In this document: one piece after another, positions 18,787 through 27,214 of the stretch | Layout: every line of letters starts with the position of its first letter | Numbering within the stretch: the stretch's first letter is position 1 | NCBI RefSeq assembly: GCF_030732225.1 | Contig: NZ_CP132230.1 | Location: 1,206,001 to 1,270,000 of the forward strand | Length of the DNA stretch: 64,000 nucleotides | Reading direction: 5' to 3' | Origin: Streptococcus iniae | GTDB lineage: Bacteria; Bacillota; Bacilli; Lactobacillales; Streptococcaceae | Notes under the pieces: model-generated | The model's input: only the letters and a program-made list of their open reading frames with translations | The model's database searches: none | Told to the model about the DNA's origin: nothing | Made by a program: the position numbers and the translations under genes

Positions 18787-18812
18787 AAAAAACCGGTGAC
18801 AAGTCACCAGTT
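18787..18812 (-). terminator. Terminator after rplT
   Basis: Minus strand AACTGGTGAC with GTCACCGGTT followed by TTTT; ends infC-rpmI-rplT. Confidence 0.9.
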
Positions 18813-18822
18813 ATTGTTAAGC

Positions 18823-19182
18823 TTATTTAGCAAGTTTAGCTTTCGCTGCATCTGCAAGTGCTGTAAAGCCAGCAGCATCTGTAACAGCTAAATCAGCAAG
18901 CATTTTACGGTTTACTTCAATTTCAGCAAGTTTCAAACCATGCATCAATTGTGAATATGATAAACCATTCATACGAGCAGCTGCGTTGATACGTGTAATC
19001 CACAATTTACGGAAGTCACGTTTCTTTTGACGACGGTCACGGTATGCATAGTAATAAGAATTCATTACTTGTTCTTTTGCAGTACGGAACAAGATATGTT
19101 TTGATCCATAGTAACCTTTAGCTAATTTTAAAACACGTTTACGACGTTTACGTGCAACAACTCCACCTTTAACACGAGCCAT
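18823..19182 (-). CDS. rplT: 50S ribosomal protein L20
   Basis: 119 residues, strongly basic N-terminus ([18 protein letters not shown]). An assembly protein of the large subunit and, in Firmicutes, the repressor that binds the operon leader. Third gene of infC-rpmI-rplT. Confidence 0.98.
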   Translation of the reverse strand: MARVKGGVVARKRRKRVLKLAKGYYGSKHILFRTAKEQVMNSYYYAYRDRRQKKRDFRKLWITRINAAARMNGLSYSQLMHGLKLAEIEVNRKMLADLAVTDAAGFTALADAAKAKLAK

Positions 19183-19237
19183 TTATATTTCCTCCAAATA
19201 ATTCTAATAATTCTAGTAAATGTTTACAATAGGCTTT

Positions 19238-19438
19238 TTATTTAAGACCAGTAAGCATTGCTTTAATACGTTTGAAATCTCCTGAGCTAACCATTGTAGC
19301 TTTACGTAGATGACGACGTTGTTTTTTAGTTTTTCCGTGGAAACGGTGTGATGTAAAAGCGCGGAAGCGTTTCAAACCACCTGAACCTGTACGTTTAAAA
19401 CGTTTAGCTGATGCGCGGTGTGTTTTTTGTTTTGGCAT
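19238..19438 (-). CDS. rpmI: 50S ribosomal protein L35
   Basis: 66 residues, basic, with the family start [20 protein letters not shown]. Middle gene of infC-rpmI-rplT; GAGGAG upstream of the ATG. Confidence 0.98.
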   Translation of the reverse strand: MPKQKTHRASAKRFKRTGSGGLKRFRAFTSHRFHGKTKKQRRHLRKATMVSSGDFKRIKAMLTGLK

Positions 19439-19478
19439 TTTAGTATTCTCCTCTTAACATAATATCTAACAGTGACAA

Positions 19479-20009
19479 TTACTTCTTGTCAGTCATCGGT
19501 GCAAGTTGCATAAACATTTGGCGACCATCCATTTTTGCTCTTTGCTCAATGATAGCAATATCTTGAGTTGCTTCAGCAAATTCAGCTAGAACCTTTGCTC
19601 CAATTTCCTTATGAGTAATCATACGCCCTTTAAAGCGGATAGAAACTTTAACCTTATTTCCTTTTTCAAGGAATTTACGGCCATTACGAAGTTTTGTTTC
19701 AAAGTCACCCTTATCAATAACAGGACTAAGACGCACTTCTTTTACAGTTACAACACTTTGTTTTTTGCGTTGTTCCTTTTGTTTCTTTTGGTACTCAAAT
19801 TTGAACTTTCCATAGTCCATAATTTTGGCAACAGGAGGGACAGCTTGTGGCTGGATCAAAACCAAATCAACATTTGAAGCATCTGCAAGTGCCTGCGCTT
19901 CAAGAAGTGGTTTAATTCCTAATTGTTCACCTTCTAGACCGACTAGACGAACTTCACGTACGCGAATTTCATCATTAATGAATAGATCCTTTTTAGCTAT
20001 GATCTTCAC
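19479..20009 (-). CDS. infC: Translation initiation factor IF-3
   Basis: Binds the 30S subunit and rejects non-standard start codons. 176 residues if read from a GTG at 20009. N-domain with [21 protein letters not shown], linker, C-domain ending [10 protein letters not shown]. The GTG is doubtful: it lies inside a near-perfect Shine-Dalgarno (AAAGAGGTGA, 20006-20015). The codons correctly spaced after it are ATC (20001-20003) or ATA (19998-20000). A rare AUC/AUA start would give 174 or 173 residues and allow IF-3 to regulate its own synthesis. Confidence 0.95.
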   Translation of the reverse strand: MKIIAKKDLFINDEIRVREVRLVGLEGEQLGIKPLLEAQALADASNVDLVLIQPQAVPPVAKIMDYGKFKFEYQKKQKEQRKKQSVVTVKEVRLSPVIDKGDFETKLRNGRKFLEKGNKVKVSIRFKGRMITHKEIGAKVLAEFAEATQDIAIIEQRAKMDGRQMFMQLAPMTDKK

Positions 20010-20021
20010 CTCTTTATTTTT

Positions 20022-20150
20022 TTAGAGAAAAACAAAACGAACTTGATTTCTCAAGCCCGTACACATAATTTCCTAGAAAGGATTTTAACATGTGGGCCAG
20101 ACAACCGTAGTCGCAAGGCGAGAAGTTCTCACTTCTGCTTTTCTCATTGT
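20022..20150 (-). promoter_or_regulatory. L20 (infC-rpmI-rplT) leader with attenuator
   Basis: Untranslated RNA of about 135 nt ahead of infC. It begins with a strong hairpin region (GAGAAAAGCAG / GTGAGAACTTCTCGCC) and ends with a terminator-like stem GGGCTTGA/TCAAGTTC followed by GTTTTGTTTTT, just before the Shine-Dalgarno. This matches the Firmicutes L20 leader, where L20 binding favours premature termination. Family call from layout; a covariance search would confirm. Confidence 0.75.
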
Positions 20151-20154
20151 TACT

Positions 20155-20183
20155 AGTTTACCATAAGCCTTAGGCCATGTCAA
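20155..20183 (-). promoter_or_regulatory. Promoter of infC-rpmI-rplT, overlapping the cmk 3' end
   Basis: Minus strand TTGACA (20178-20183, inside the last cmk codons), 17-nt spacer, TAAACT (20155-20160). Near-consensus, directly ahead of the leader. Confidence 0.75.
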
Positions 20184-20850
20184 TCAATTTTTCTGCTTTT
20201 TCTTGAATAAAATTAACAACGCCCTCAATACCGATACCTGTTGTATCAAAAACAATAGCATCTTCTGCTGCTTTTAAGGGAGACACTGCTCTGTGGCTAT
20301 CTTTGTAGTCTCTTGCTTCAATTTCTTTCTTAAGAAGCTCTAAATCCGTTTCAATCCCCTTTTCAAGGTTCTCTTTATAACGTCTTTGTGCTCTTTCATC
20401 AACAGAAGCAATTAAAAATATCTTAAGTTCTGCATCTGGTAAAACAACAGTGCCAATATCACGCCCATCCATAATAATAGCCCCATCTTTAGCAATACGT
20501 TGTTGTTGCTTAACCAATTCTTCTCTAATTTCTGCTAAAGCAGACACCCAAGACACATTATTTGTTACGTCATTTTGACGAATAGCTAAAGTAACATCTT
20601 GGTTTCCAAGGAAAACAAGTTGGCTACCGTCACTTCCTTTTTTAAAAGAGATCGGATGCTCTGACAACTGATTTAAAATAGCAGTCACATCTGATGCGCT
20701 ATAATGATTTTTTAGTGCAATGTAAGTAGCTGAACGGTACATGGCTCCAGTGTCTAAATAGGTGTAGCCAAGATTCTTTGCAACAATCTTGGCTACAGTA
20801 CTTTTTCCACTTGAAGCTGGACCATCGATAGCAATTCTAATGGCTTTCAT
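20170..20850 (-). CDS. cmk: Cytidylate kinase
   Basis: Phosphorylates CMP/dCMP with ATP. 226 residues; P-loop GPASSGKST (10-18), then [29 protein letters not shown] and the lid [13 protein letters not shown] upstream of the ATG. Probably cotranscribed with the LysM gene upstream; the infC promoter begins inside its 3' end. Confidence 0.96.
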   Translation of the reverse strand: MKAIRIAIDGPASSGKSTVAKIVAKNLGYTYLDTGAMYRSATYIALKNHYSASDVTAILNQLSEHPISFKKGSDGSQLVFLGNQDVTLAIRQNDVTNNVSWVSALAEIREELVKQQQRIAKDGAIIMDGRDIGTVVLPDAELKIFLIASVDERAQRRYKENLEKGIETDLELLKKEIEARDYKDSHRAVSPLKAAEDAIVFDTTGIGIEGVVNFIQEKAEKLIDMA

Positions 20851-20864
20851 AAATTCCTCTTCAA

Positions 20865-21332
20865 TTAATTAATATAAACAGCATCCCCTGGATTAGCATA
20901 CCAATACCCTTGTGTCATATGGTCTGGATTCAATGCTTGAAGTTGTTCTACAGTAATACCTGCTCGTCCTGCAATGGAGGCTGCTCCTTCTCCAGCTAAA
21001 ACAGTGATTGTCTCACCTTTTTTCACTTCTGAACTAGAAGGTGTTGTCTCTGTTGTTGCTGCTGTTTCTTCACTTGATTTACTTGTTTTCGGTGTAGATT
21101 TCTTTTCAGTTTTTGATGATGATACCCCATAAAAACCGCTTGTATCTGTTTGTTTATCACCACCACTATTTGATGTGTAAAAGAAGATAAATAGTATACC
21201 AACAATGATAACAAAGAATACACTGAGTAAAGCTGTTAACCAAGGTGTGCTTAAAAATGCAACCCTACTTCTATTAACCCTTGTTTTCTTTGAATCATTA
21301 ACGATTTTTTCTTCCCATGGTTCATTGGCCAT
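20865..21332 (-). CDS. Membrane-anchored LysM-domain protein (SAG1386/EF1546-like)
   Basis: 155 residues: cytoplasmic basic N-terminus, one membrane segment (about 30-52), an extracellular Ser/Thr/Lys-rich linker (about 55-103), and a C-terminal LysM-like module (about 105-155, [27 protein letters not shown]). LysM modules bind GlcNAc in peptidoglycan, so the protein probably spans from membrane to wall. No catalytic domain. Divergent from the ferredoxin gene. Confidence 0.82.
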   Translation of the reverse strand: MANEPWEEKIVNDSKKTRVNRSRVAFLSTPWLTALLSVFFVIIVGILFIFFYTSNSGGDKQTDTSGFYGVSSSKTEKKSTPKTSKSSEETAATTETTPSSSEVKKGETITVLAGEGAASIAGRAGITVEQLQALNPDHMTQGYWYANPGDAVYIN

Positions 21333-21343
21333 GATTCTCCCCC

Positions 21344-21372
21344 TTGTTAAATTAACAAAATCATATTAAAAT
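21344..21372 (+). promoter_or_regulatory. Ferredoxin promoter with overlapping palindrome; probable leaderless start
   Basis: TTGTTA (21344-21349), 17-nt spacer, TAAAAT (21367-21372), then 6 nt to the ATG with no Shine-Dalgarno. TTGTTAAATTAACAA (21344-21358) is a perfect palindrome over the -35. It also lies just upstream of the ribosome-binding site of the divergent LysM gene, so it could be a shared operator. Confidence 0.5.
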
Positions 21373-21378
21373 AATAGT

Positions 21379-21576
21379 ATGAAAGTAACTATTATCCCAG
21401 AAAAATGCATTGCTTGTGGTCTATGCCAGACCTACTCTAGTCTGTTTGACTACCAAGATGATGGCATCGTCAAATTTACAGATTCAACTGATACCACACA
21501 AATCGTATCAGCTGATGATTACGATTCACTTTTAGCAGTTAAATCTTGTCCTACCAAGGCCCTTACAATCCAGTAA
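21379..21576 (+). CDS. fer: 4Fe-4S ferredoxin
   Basis: 65-residue electron carrier with one cluster site: Cys10, Cys13, Cys16 (CIACGLC) and Cys57 followed by Pro. Acidic overall. Streptococci keep such a single-cluster ferredoxin although most of their redox partners are unclear. The 3' end overlaps the convergent ebsA by 14 nt. Confidence 0.93.
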   Translation: MKVTIIPEKCIACGLCQTYSSLFDYQDDGIVKFTDSTDTTQIVSADDYDSLLAVKSCPTKALTIQ

Positions 21577-22051
21577 GTGTCTTTTTTTCATCCTTGTAAA
21601 CTTCAAAATAATCAAGATTAATAAGATTATCAACAAGTTCTACTTCACCTTGAAAATACGGGTTTAAAACCAAGGCATCTAAAAAATATTTTTTGGGCCA
21701 TTTTCTCATGTAAAAAATATAGTGTTTATCTTCAACAAAAAAACAAATTGTTGATTTAGTGACTTCTACTTTTGTTACTTTTGAAATCTCAATTTTACGT
21801 GGTCCAAATAGTTTTAAAGAAACAACTCTTAGAATTCCATTATTTTCAATAACGAAATAGCGATGAAAACCAACACCTACTAAAAAGGCAAATAAAGCAA
21901 ATAAAATAAAGACACGACTAGGGATTTCTGTTCTCTCATAAAGCATTGATAAACCTATAAAAATAGGAGCAATAGCAATTGACCAATAAATAATCGACCA
22001 TGATAGTTCCGGTTGCCAGTGGTATCTTATTTTACCAAAAATTTTTATCAT
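21563..22051 (-). CDS. ebsA: EbsA-family membrane protein
   Basis: 162 residues with two adjacent membrane segments (about 18-36 and 46-64), then a cytoplasmic beta-rich domain. Resembles the EbsA family of enterococci and streptococci, named for an effect on aggregation-substance display; its molecular role is unproven. It lies between pepT and ferredoxin, an arrangement I recall from other pyogenic streptococci. GAGTGATATC precedes the ATG. Confidence 0.7.
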   Translation of the reverse strand: MIKIFGKIRYHWQPELSWSIIYWSIAIAPIFIGLSMLYERTEIPSRVFILFALFAFLVGVGFHRYFVIENNGILRVVSLKLFGPRKIEISKVTKVEVTKSTICFFVEDKHYIFYMRKWPKKYFLDALVLNPYFQGEVELVDNLINLDYFEVYKDEKKTLTGL

Positions 22052-22076
22052 TCGATATCACTCCCCAATTTTAGTA

Positions 22077-23300
22077 TTAGCTTTTTTGAACAATGCCCAA
22101 AATGACATTGACAGCTTCTTGCATCGTTTCTAAACTAACAAACTCAAAACGACCATGCATGTTTTCACCACCTGCAAACAAGTTCGGTGTCGGAATTCCC
22201 ATAAATGAAATTTTAGAGCCGTCTGTACCACCGCGGATTGGTTCTATCAAAGGCTTAATACCTAAATCTTCCATAACCTCTTTGGCAAGGTTAATTGGTG
22301 TCATATCCTTTTCAATAACTTTTTTCATGTTATAATACTGATCATTCATAGATACAATAACACGTTGTGATCCCAATTCTTGGTTCATTTGATTAGCAAT
22401 AGCCACAACAAGATTTTTACGATTTTCAAAAGCTTCATCTTCGAAGTCACGAATAATATAGGATGCGTGAGCTTCTTCGACTGTTCCTGACATGCCATGT
22501 AAATGATAAAACCCCTGATATCCATCTGTTTTTTCAGGTCTATCTGTCTCAGGCAGTTGACTATGGAAATCCATAGCCAGCTGAAGGGCATTAATCATTT
22601 GTCCTTTTGCAGTTCCTGGATGAACATTACGACCTAGAAACTTTAGGTCTAAACCAGCAGCGCTAAATGTTTCAAATTGTAACTCACCAAGGGGACCACC
22701 GTCAACTGTATAAGCAAAATCAACATCAAAATCAGTAACATCAAACTTATCAGCACCAACACCAATTTCTTCATCTGGACCAAAAGCTACCATAATATGA
22801 CAATGTTCAATTTGAGGGTTAGCCACTAAATATTCAATTGCAGTCATGATTTCAGCAATTCCGGATTTATCATCGGCTCCAAGCAGTGTTGTGCCATCAG
22901 TTGTTATTAAGGTTTGACCATGGTAATGATTAAGGTTTGGAAAGTCTTCTGGCCTTAACGAATAACCTGACTGACCTAGTTTAATAGCTTGCCCCTGATA
23001 ATTAGCAATGACTTGCGGATTAATCTGTTCAGCATTGAAATCAGCCGTATCTATATGTGAAATAAAACCAATTTTTCGCTGTAAGTGACTGGCATTGGCA
23101 GGTAGTGACCCAATCAAATATCCGTTGGTTGGATTGTAATGCACGTCTTGAAGTCCAATGGATTCCATCTCTGGTTTTAAAACCGTCAAAGCAAAGTCAA
23201 CTTGGCTTTGTGTACTAGGAACTGTTTGACTATCGGGATTACTACGCGTATTAATTTTGACATATTTTAAAAATCTGTCTAAAAGTGTTTCATAAATCAT
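22077..23300 (-). CDS. pepT: Peptidase T (tripeptide aminopeptidase)
   Basis: Dizinc M20 peptidase that releases N-terminal residues from tripeptides in the cytoplasm. 407 residues with FISHIDTAD (metal ligand plus catalytic Asp, about 78-86), [13 protein letters not shown], the catalytic glutamates in [12 protein letters not shown], the VDGGPLGE stretch and [12 protein letters not shown] near the end. Own extended -10 promoter and good GAGG. Confidence 0.96.
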   Translation of the reverse strand: MIYETLLDRFLKYVKINTRSNPDSQTVPSTQSQVDFALTVLKPEMESIGLQDVHYNPTNGYLIGSLPANASHLQRKIGFISHIDTADFNAEQINPQVIANYQGQAIKLGQSGYSLRPEDFPNLNHYHGQTLITTDGTTLLGADDKSGIAEIMTAIEYLVANPQIEHCHIMVAFGPDEEIGVGADKFDVTDFDVDFAYTVDGGPLGELQFETFSAAGLDLKFLGRNVHPGTAKGQMINALQLAMDFHSQLPETDRPEKTDGYQGFYHLHGMSGTVEEAHASYIIRDFEDEAFENRKNLVVAIANQMNQELGSQRVIVSMNDQYYNMKKVIEKDMTPINLAKEVMEDLGIKPLIEPIRGGTDGSKISFMGIPTPNLFAGGENMHGRFEFVSLETMQEAVNVILGIVQKS

Positions 23301-23327
23301 TTCTCACCTCAACATATTATCAGTATT

Positions 23328-23336
23328 ATTATAGCA
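23328..23336 (-). promoter_or_regulatory. Extended -10 promoter of pepT
   Basis: TGCTATAAT on the minus strand, about 28 nt before the pepT ATG and directly after the terminator of the polysaccharide locus. Confidence 0.6.
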
Positions 23337-23337
23337 T

Positions 23338-23382
23338 AAAAAGACTTGAAATAGCTAAATTCTTCTGCTTTTCAAGTCCTTA
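23338..23382 (-). terminator. Terminator closing the polysaccharide locus
   Basis: Minus strand AAGGACTTGAAAA pairs with TTTCAAGTCTT across a 17-nt loop, followed by TTT. It lies just after the gene remnant at 23385-23507. Confidence 0.75.
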
Positions 23383-23384
23383 TT

Positions 23385-23507
23385 TTAAACTATAATAGCT
23401 TTGTAGTAAGATAAGATTCCAGAAGCAACCCCTTGCGCCAATTTTTCTTGATAGGCTGTAGAATTGAGGGGTAAATGGGTTAACAAACTATCTCTATAAG
23501 AGCGTAT
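23385..23507 (-). pseudogene. 3' remnant (40 codons) of a lost gene
   Basis: Directly after the acyltransferase stop, in another frame, an open 40-codon stretch with ordinary protein composition ends at TAA: it includes YRDSLLTHLPLNSTAYQEKL and then AQGVASGILSYYKA. It has no start codon or ribosome-binding site, but it keeps its stop and the terminator downstream. The closing helix pattern (lA.gva.GI..Yy) resembles the C-terminus of N-acetylmuramoyl-L-alanine amidases (Amidase_3), a weak guess. Best read as the tail of an older gene cut off when the cassette was exchanged. Confidence 0.6.
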
Positions 23508-23508
23508 T

Positions 23509-24546
23509 TTAGTGCAACCTTTCAAGCATTCTTTTTTCAGCCCAATAGTAGATAACATATCCTACTACAATTGAGCAAACACTAGCTAAGCCAATATTTA
23601 AAAGTGGCAACATCTTACCGCCAAAGAAATAGACAATCGTTTGTTGTATTGGGAAAGCACACAGGTAAATCCCATAGGAAAGATTTCCTAACTGTCCCAT
23701 TTTTTGACTGATTTGTTTCATTCCAAATGATAAGTAAATAATAAGATATGGAAAAAAAACAAATAAACCGAGCCATGCCATATGTATGACAACTGTAGTT
23801 GTAAATCCAATCAAAGAAATCAGAAAAAATAACTTGGTGATTGGTATATTGTTTTTATAGACGTAATAGCAGACACCAACATAGAACATAAAAACAGGCT
23901 GTGAAAAATTTCTAACCAAAATAAGAAACGGCAATTGTGATAGGTTGATAAAGGTAAATAACACGAATACAGGAAGAATGGTGTAATATAAAACTTTTTC
24001 TTGTGTTAGCTTCAGTTTAAAAGCAGCATAAATTGCCAAATAACATGCAAATTCAACTGGAAGTGTCCATAAGGCACCATTTACGACATTGCCATAAGTA
24101 TTACTAGAAAAAAGGCCTGGTAAACTATGCTTAGGAAGCAATACGGCATTCATAAAATAAAGCCAAGTATCTTTAGACATAAAATAGTTTCCAATGGTTA
24201 GAGTTGTCAGGAAAGGGCCTAAAATAAACACTGTTATTAATACCACAAAAAATAGGGGTGGAAATATTCTGATAAGCCTTGCTTTAAGATAATTGTTAAA
24301 ATTTGGTCTTCTTTCAATACTCCTGTAAATAAGAAAACCACTGGCGATGAAAAAGACTGCCACCGCTAAATTACCAAACGTCAATGTGTTCCCCGATAGA
24401 CTAGCAAGTGGATCCAGATGCTTGCGGCCTAAAGATAAAGGATAGGCATGGCAAATAATAACAAAAAGGGCACAAATAAACCGAATAAGATTTAAATTCT
24501 GACTTTTTTTAGAGACTTGCTCTGCTAAATTATTTTTGATTTTCAT
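23509..24546 (-). CDS. Membrane acyltransferase, acyltransferase-3 family
   Basis: 345 residues with about ten membrane segments. The family start is clear: NLIRFICALFVIICHAYPL carries the conserved catalytic-type Arg and His, and a basic RLIRIFPP follows. There is no C-terminal SGNH domain, so it differs from OatA. The likely job is O-acetylation (or another acyl transfer) of a sugar in the polysaccharide. It overlaps the upstream SDR gene by 17 nt, marking it as the last gene of the locus. Acyl donor and target unknown. Confidence 0.82.
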   Translation of the reverse strand: MKIKNNLAEQVSKKSQNLNLIRFICALFVIICHAYPLSLGRKHLDPLASLSGNTLTFGNLAVAVFFIASGFLIYRSIERRPNFNNYLKARLIRIFPPLFFVVLITVFILGPFLTTLTIGNYFMSKDTWLYFMNAVLLPKHSLPGLFSSNTYGNVVNGALWTLPVEFACYLAIYAAFKLKLTQEKVLYYTILPVFVLFTFINLSQLPFLILVRNFSQPVFMFYVGVCYYVYKNNIPITKLFFLISLIGFTTTVVIHMAWLGLFVFFPYLIIYLSFGMKQISQKMGQLGNLSYGIYLCAFPIQQTIVYFFGGKMLPLLNIGLASVCSIVVGYVIYYWAEKRMLERLH

Positions 24547-25369
24547 AATTCCTTAAAATAGCCTTTATTTTTGTATTATCGCCCCAGATTGCAGGTGAAT
24601 CATACTCTCGTTCTGGAAAAACACCAAATTCTGGTTTGATTGATAAGTGATGCGTTTCAATAAACTGACTAACCTTATCGCCAATAGAAACAGGTTGCCC
24701 TGAGCAACAGTTAATAATACCTTGAATATCATCTTGAACTGAGGCTAGAGCAATTTGATTTGCTAATGCATCAACTTCTAAGAAATCATATTTGTTTTTT
24801 CCAGATACAAATGGAAACGAGGTTTTCCCTTCTTTATCCATTGCAATAATCTTTGAAAAAATAGAATTATTATTTAAGTCATCTCCAAAAATATAGAATG
24901 CTCGTAACCATGTTAGCGTCACATTGGTATCTCTCAATAAGAGAAAAACAGCATGTCTTAAGGTATCTTTTGCAATACCATATAATGACATCGGGTTTGT
25001 TGGTGTATTTTCATCAATTGCTCCTTCAAAATACCCGACTTCATGCATTGTTCCCATTACAGAAAGGTGTTTAATTCCTGAGTCAACCATTTTTTTGATA
25101 AAGGCATAATGATCATAAAGCATTTTCAAATGACTATCAGAATTATGAATAAAACCATCTTTCCATGCAAGATGAATACAAACTTCAGGACTATCTAGCA
25201 GTTCAAAAATATTATCATCTTTAAAAATATCAACTGTTTTGACAATAGCTCTACTATCAATTTTATCTGTTACAAGGTCTGTTGCAACAACATCATGACC
25301 TAAGTCAATCAACCGAGAAACTACATGCCTTCCAATATAACCATTTGCTCCTGTTACTGCAATTTTCAT
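24530..25369 (-). CDS. Extended SDR sugar-nucleotide epimerase/reductase
   Basis: 279 residues; Rossmann start KIAVTGANGYIGRH (GxxGxxG), and a catalytic Tyr-Lys in SLYGIAKD with an upstream Thr in VMGTMHE. It probably makes or reduces a nucleotide sugar for the side chain. dTDP-4-keto-6-deoxyhexose reductases (6-deoxytalose or rhamnose type) and UDP-sugar epimerases are the candidates; sequence reading alone does not decide. It is not the rhamnose enzyme itself, since RmlD is encoded at 38626-39480. Confidence 0.72.
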   Translation of the reverse strand: MKIAVTGANGYIGRHVVSRLIDLGHDVVATDLVTDKIDSRAIVKTVDIFKDDNIFELLDSPEVCIHLAWKDGFIHNSDSHLKMLYDHYAFIKKMVDSGIKHLSVMGTMHEVGYFEGAIDENTPTNPMSLYGIAKDTLRHAVFLLLRDTNVTLTWLRAFYIFGDDLNNNSIFSKIIAMDKEGKTSFPFVSGKNKYDFLEVDALANQIALASVQDDIQGIINCCSGQPVSIGDKVSQFIETHHLSIKPEFGVFPEREYDSPAIWGDNTKIKAILRNYENQK

Positions 25370-25387
25370 TTTAGTTTACCTATGTCC

Positions 25388-26182
25388 TTATATTTTATTG
25401 CTCTTTTCACTTTGTGCATAAACCTTATTAATAAGGTTAGCAATCGGCCTTGGCCAAAAAAGTGATAAAATTTCCAAATCTTCTTTTTGTCTGATGTTAT
25501 CCCCGAGGTTTTTTGAAGTTGCAGACTCTGCATAGATGCGATGCCCTAATAATGCTTTATTAATATATACAAAACTACCATTCTTTTTAGACAAATCAAC
25601 CCAAGTTTTGTAATCACAACTGTTAATAAAGGTAGTATCAAAAATACTTTGACCTGCCAATGGCTTATTGAAAGTTACTGCTGGACAACAAATGGGACAG
25701 CCCAAAGAAAGAATGGCTGATTTAAAAAATTTAGTATTTCTAAAAGATTTAACAAGCATCGGACTGTTCAACAAATGCTTAATCATTAACAGTAAGTTTT
25801 TGCTCTCTTTTTTGCCTAATTTTATTTCATAATAGTTTGTATAACTCATAATCGCGTTTGGATTCTGATTAAGTTCTTTCAAGGTTTCTTCTAAAAACTC
25901 AGCTTCATAAATATCATCTTGGTGAGCTATCGTCACAAGTGGTGTAGGTGCCATATCGTAAGCCCAATTCCAATCCGCTCCTGCATTTTTAGGAGTTGGA
26001 TTTACAAACATTTCTAGTTGGTATTTTTGGCAAATTCCTTCAATAAACGCATTTGGTGTTGATGTTGAAATATAGACATCACTTTTTACAGTCTGATTCA
26101 GCAAAGATACTACTGTATCTTCTAAGTGCTTATTCTCTTTATAGGCACAAATAACAAAACAATGCTCTTTAGCACTAAACAT
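25388..26182 (-). CDS. GT2-family glycosyltransferase
   Basis: 264 residues, A-type Rossmann GT: CFVICAYKENKHLEDTVVSLLNQ start and the metal-binding-type HQDDI (about 89-93). Cytoplasmic, no membrane segment. Member of the side-chain gene group; donor and acceptor unknown. Followed 18 nt later by the SDR gene. Confidence 0.78.
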   Translation of the reverse strand: MFSAKEHCFVICAYKENKHLEDTVVSLLNQTVKSDVYISTSTPNAFIEGICQKYQLEMFVNPTPKNAGADWNWAYDMAPTPLVTIAHQDDIYEAEFLEETLKELNQNPNAIMSYTNYYEIKLGKKESKNLLLMIKHLLNSPMLVKSFRNTKFFKSAILSLGCPICCPAVTFNKPLAGQSIFDTTFINSCDYKTWVDLSKKNGSFVYINKALLGHRIYAESATSKNLGDNIRQKEDLEILSLFWPRPIANLINKVYAQSEKSNKI

Positions 26183-26237
26183 TAAACTTTAACCAACTTT
26201 CTTTAACTTTCCAATTTTCTTTCAAATTAAGAAACTA

Positions 26238-27203
26238 CTATTTCTTACAATAGATTTTAGCAAATAAGGGAAGTAAATGACTTTTTTCTAAACATGAAAA
26301 GATAAACATAATCACCTTAACATTGAAACGTTCAGCTTTTACTTTTGAATTAAATGGGCTCATATGTGATTCCAAATGATTTTCTTTTAGCCAGGACAAA
26401 ATACGTGTATGCTCTTCTAAAAAGACTTTACTTGAAGAAGCTTTCCCTGAAAACAGTAAATAATACATGTATGACTTTTTATATAAAAATGTCACTAGAT
26501 CATTTGGCTTGACGTCTCGATGAATACAAGATAGTAAATAGAGAAAATCAATATCTTTTCTAATCCCTTGATGATCTGTTCGAGTTGTACTAGCAGGATT
26601 CACATAATTATTATAACCTATATAGGACATTGTACTCACATTTTTAGTCTTAGAAAATGCAACTGCATTAAAATGAATGTCTTCCATTGTATAATCAATG
26701 AATTTTAAAGAGTGGCTATCTAAGAAAGCCTTTTTAAAAATTCGCGTGTATGGTGTGGTAATGATATATTGAGACCAATTGTCCCCTGAAGTATCATCCA
26801 ATACAATTTGGCTAACCACTTTCCCTTGATTATCAACCATTCTTAAGCTACTAATAACAATATCATTTCCTGTTTTTACAATTTCTTGATATAAAACGTC
26901 AAGATAGTCAGAATCAAGATAATCATCAATGTCAACAAAGACGATATAGTCACCACTTGCAGCATCTAAACCAGTATTTCTGGCTATTGATGCCCCACCA
27001 TTTACTTGATCGATAACTTTAAAATTAGAATGATGTTCTTCAAATTCTTTTAATAACTGTAAGGAATTATCTTTAGAACCATCATTGACTAAAATTAATT
27101 CAAACTCTTGAAAAGTCTGCTCCAATAAAGATTGAATACATTTAGAAATGGTTTTCTCTGCATTATAAACAGGAACAATAACGGATATTTTGGGGTTTAT
27201 CAT
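26238..27203 (-). CDS. GT2-family glycosyltransferase
   Basis: 321 residues from the ATG at 27203, preferred because AGAGG lies 7 nt upstream; a frame five codons longer starts inside the flippase stop. N-terminal KISVIVPVYNAEKTISKCIQSL and NDGSKDNS are classic GT2, with VFVDIDDYLD as the DxD-like site. The C-terminal part is helical. It probably adds a sugar to the lipid-linked repeat or side chain. Confidence 0.82.
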   Translation of the reverse strand: MINPKISVIVPVYNAEKTISKCIQSLLEQTFQEFELILVNDGSKDNSLQLLKEFEEHHSNFKVIDQVNGGASIARNTGLDAASGDYIVFVDIDDYLDSDYLDVLYQEIVKTGNDIVISSLRMVDNQGKVVSQIVLDDTSGDNWSQYIITTPYTRIFKKAFLDSHSLKFIDYTMEDIHFNAVAFSKTKNVSTMSYIGYNNYVNPASTTRTDHQGIRKDIDFLYLLSCIHRDVKPNDLVTFLYKKSYMYYLLFSGKASSSKVFLEEHTRILSWLKENHLESHMSPFNSKVKAERFNVKVIMFIFSCLEKSHLLPLFAKIYCKK

Positions 27204-27214
27204 AATTTCCTCTT

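Noticed and set aside
23509..24546. Acyltransferase as OatA (peptidoglycan O-acetyltransferase)
   Set aside because: The C-terminal SGNH domain of OatA is absent and the gene is embedded in a polysaccharide locus.
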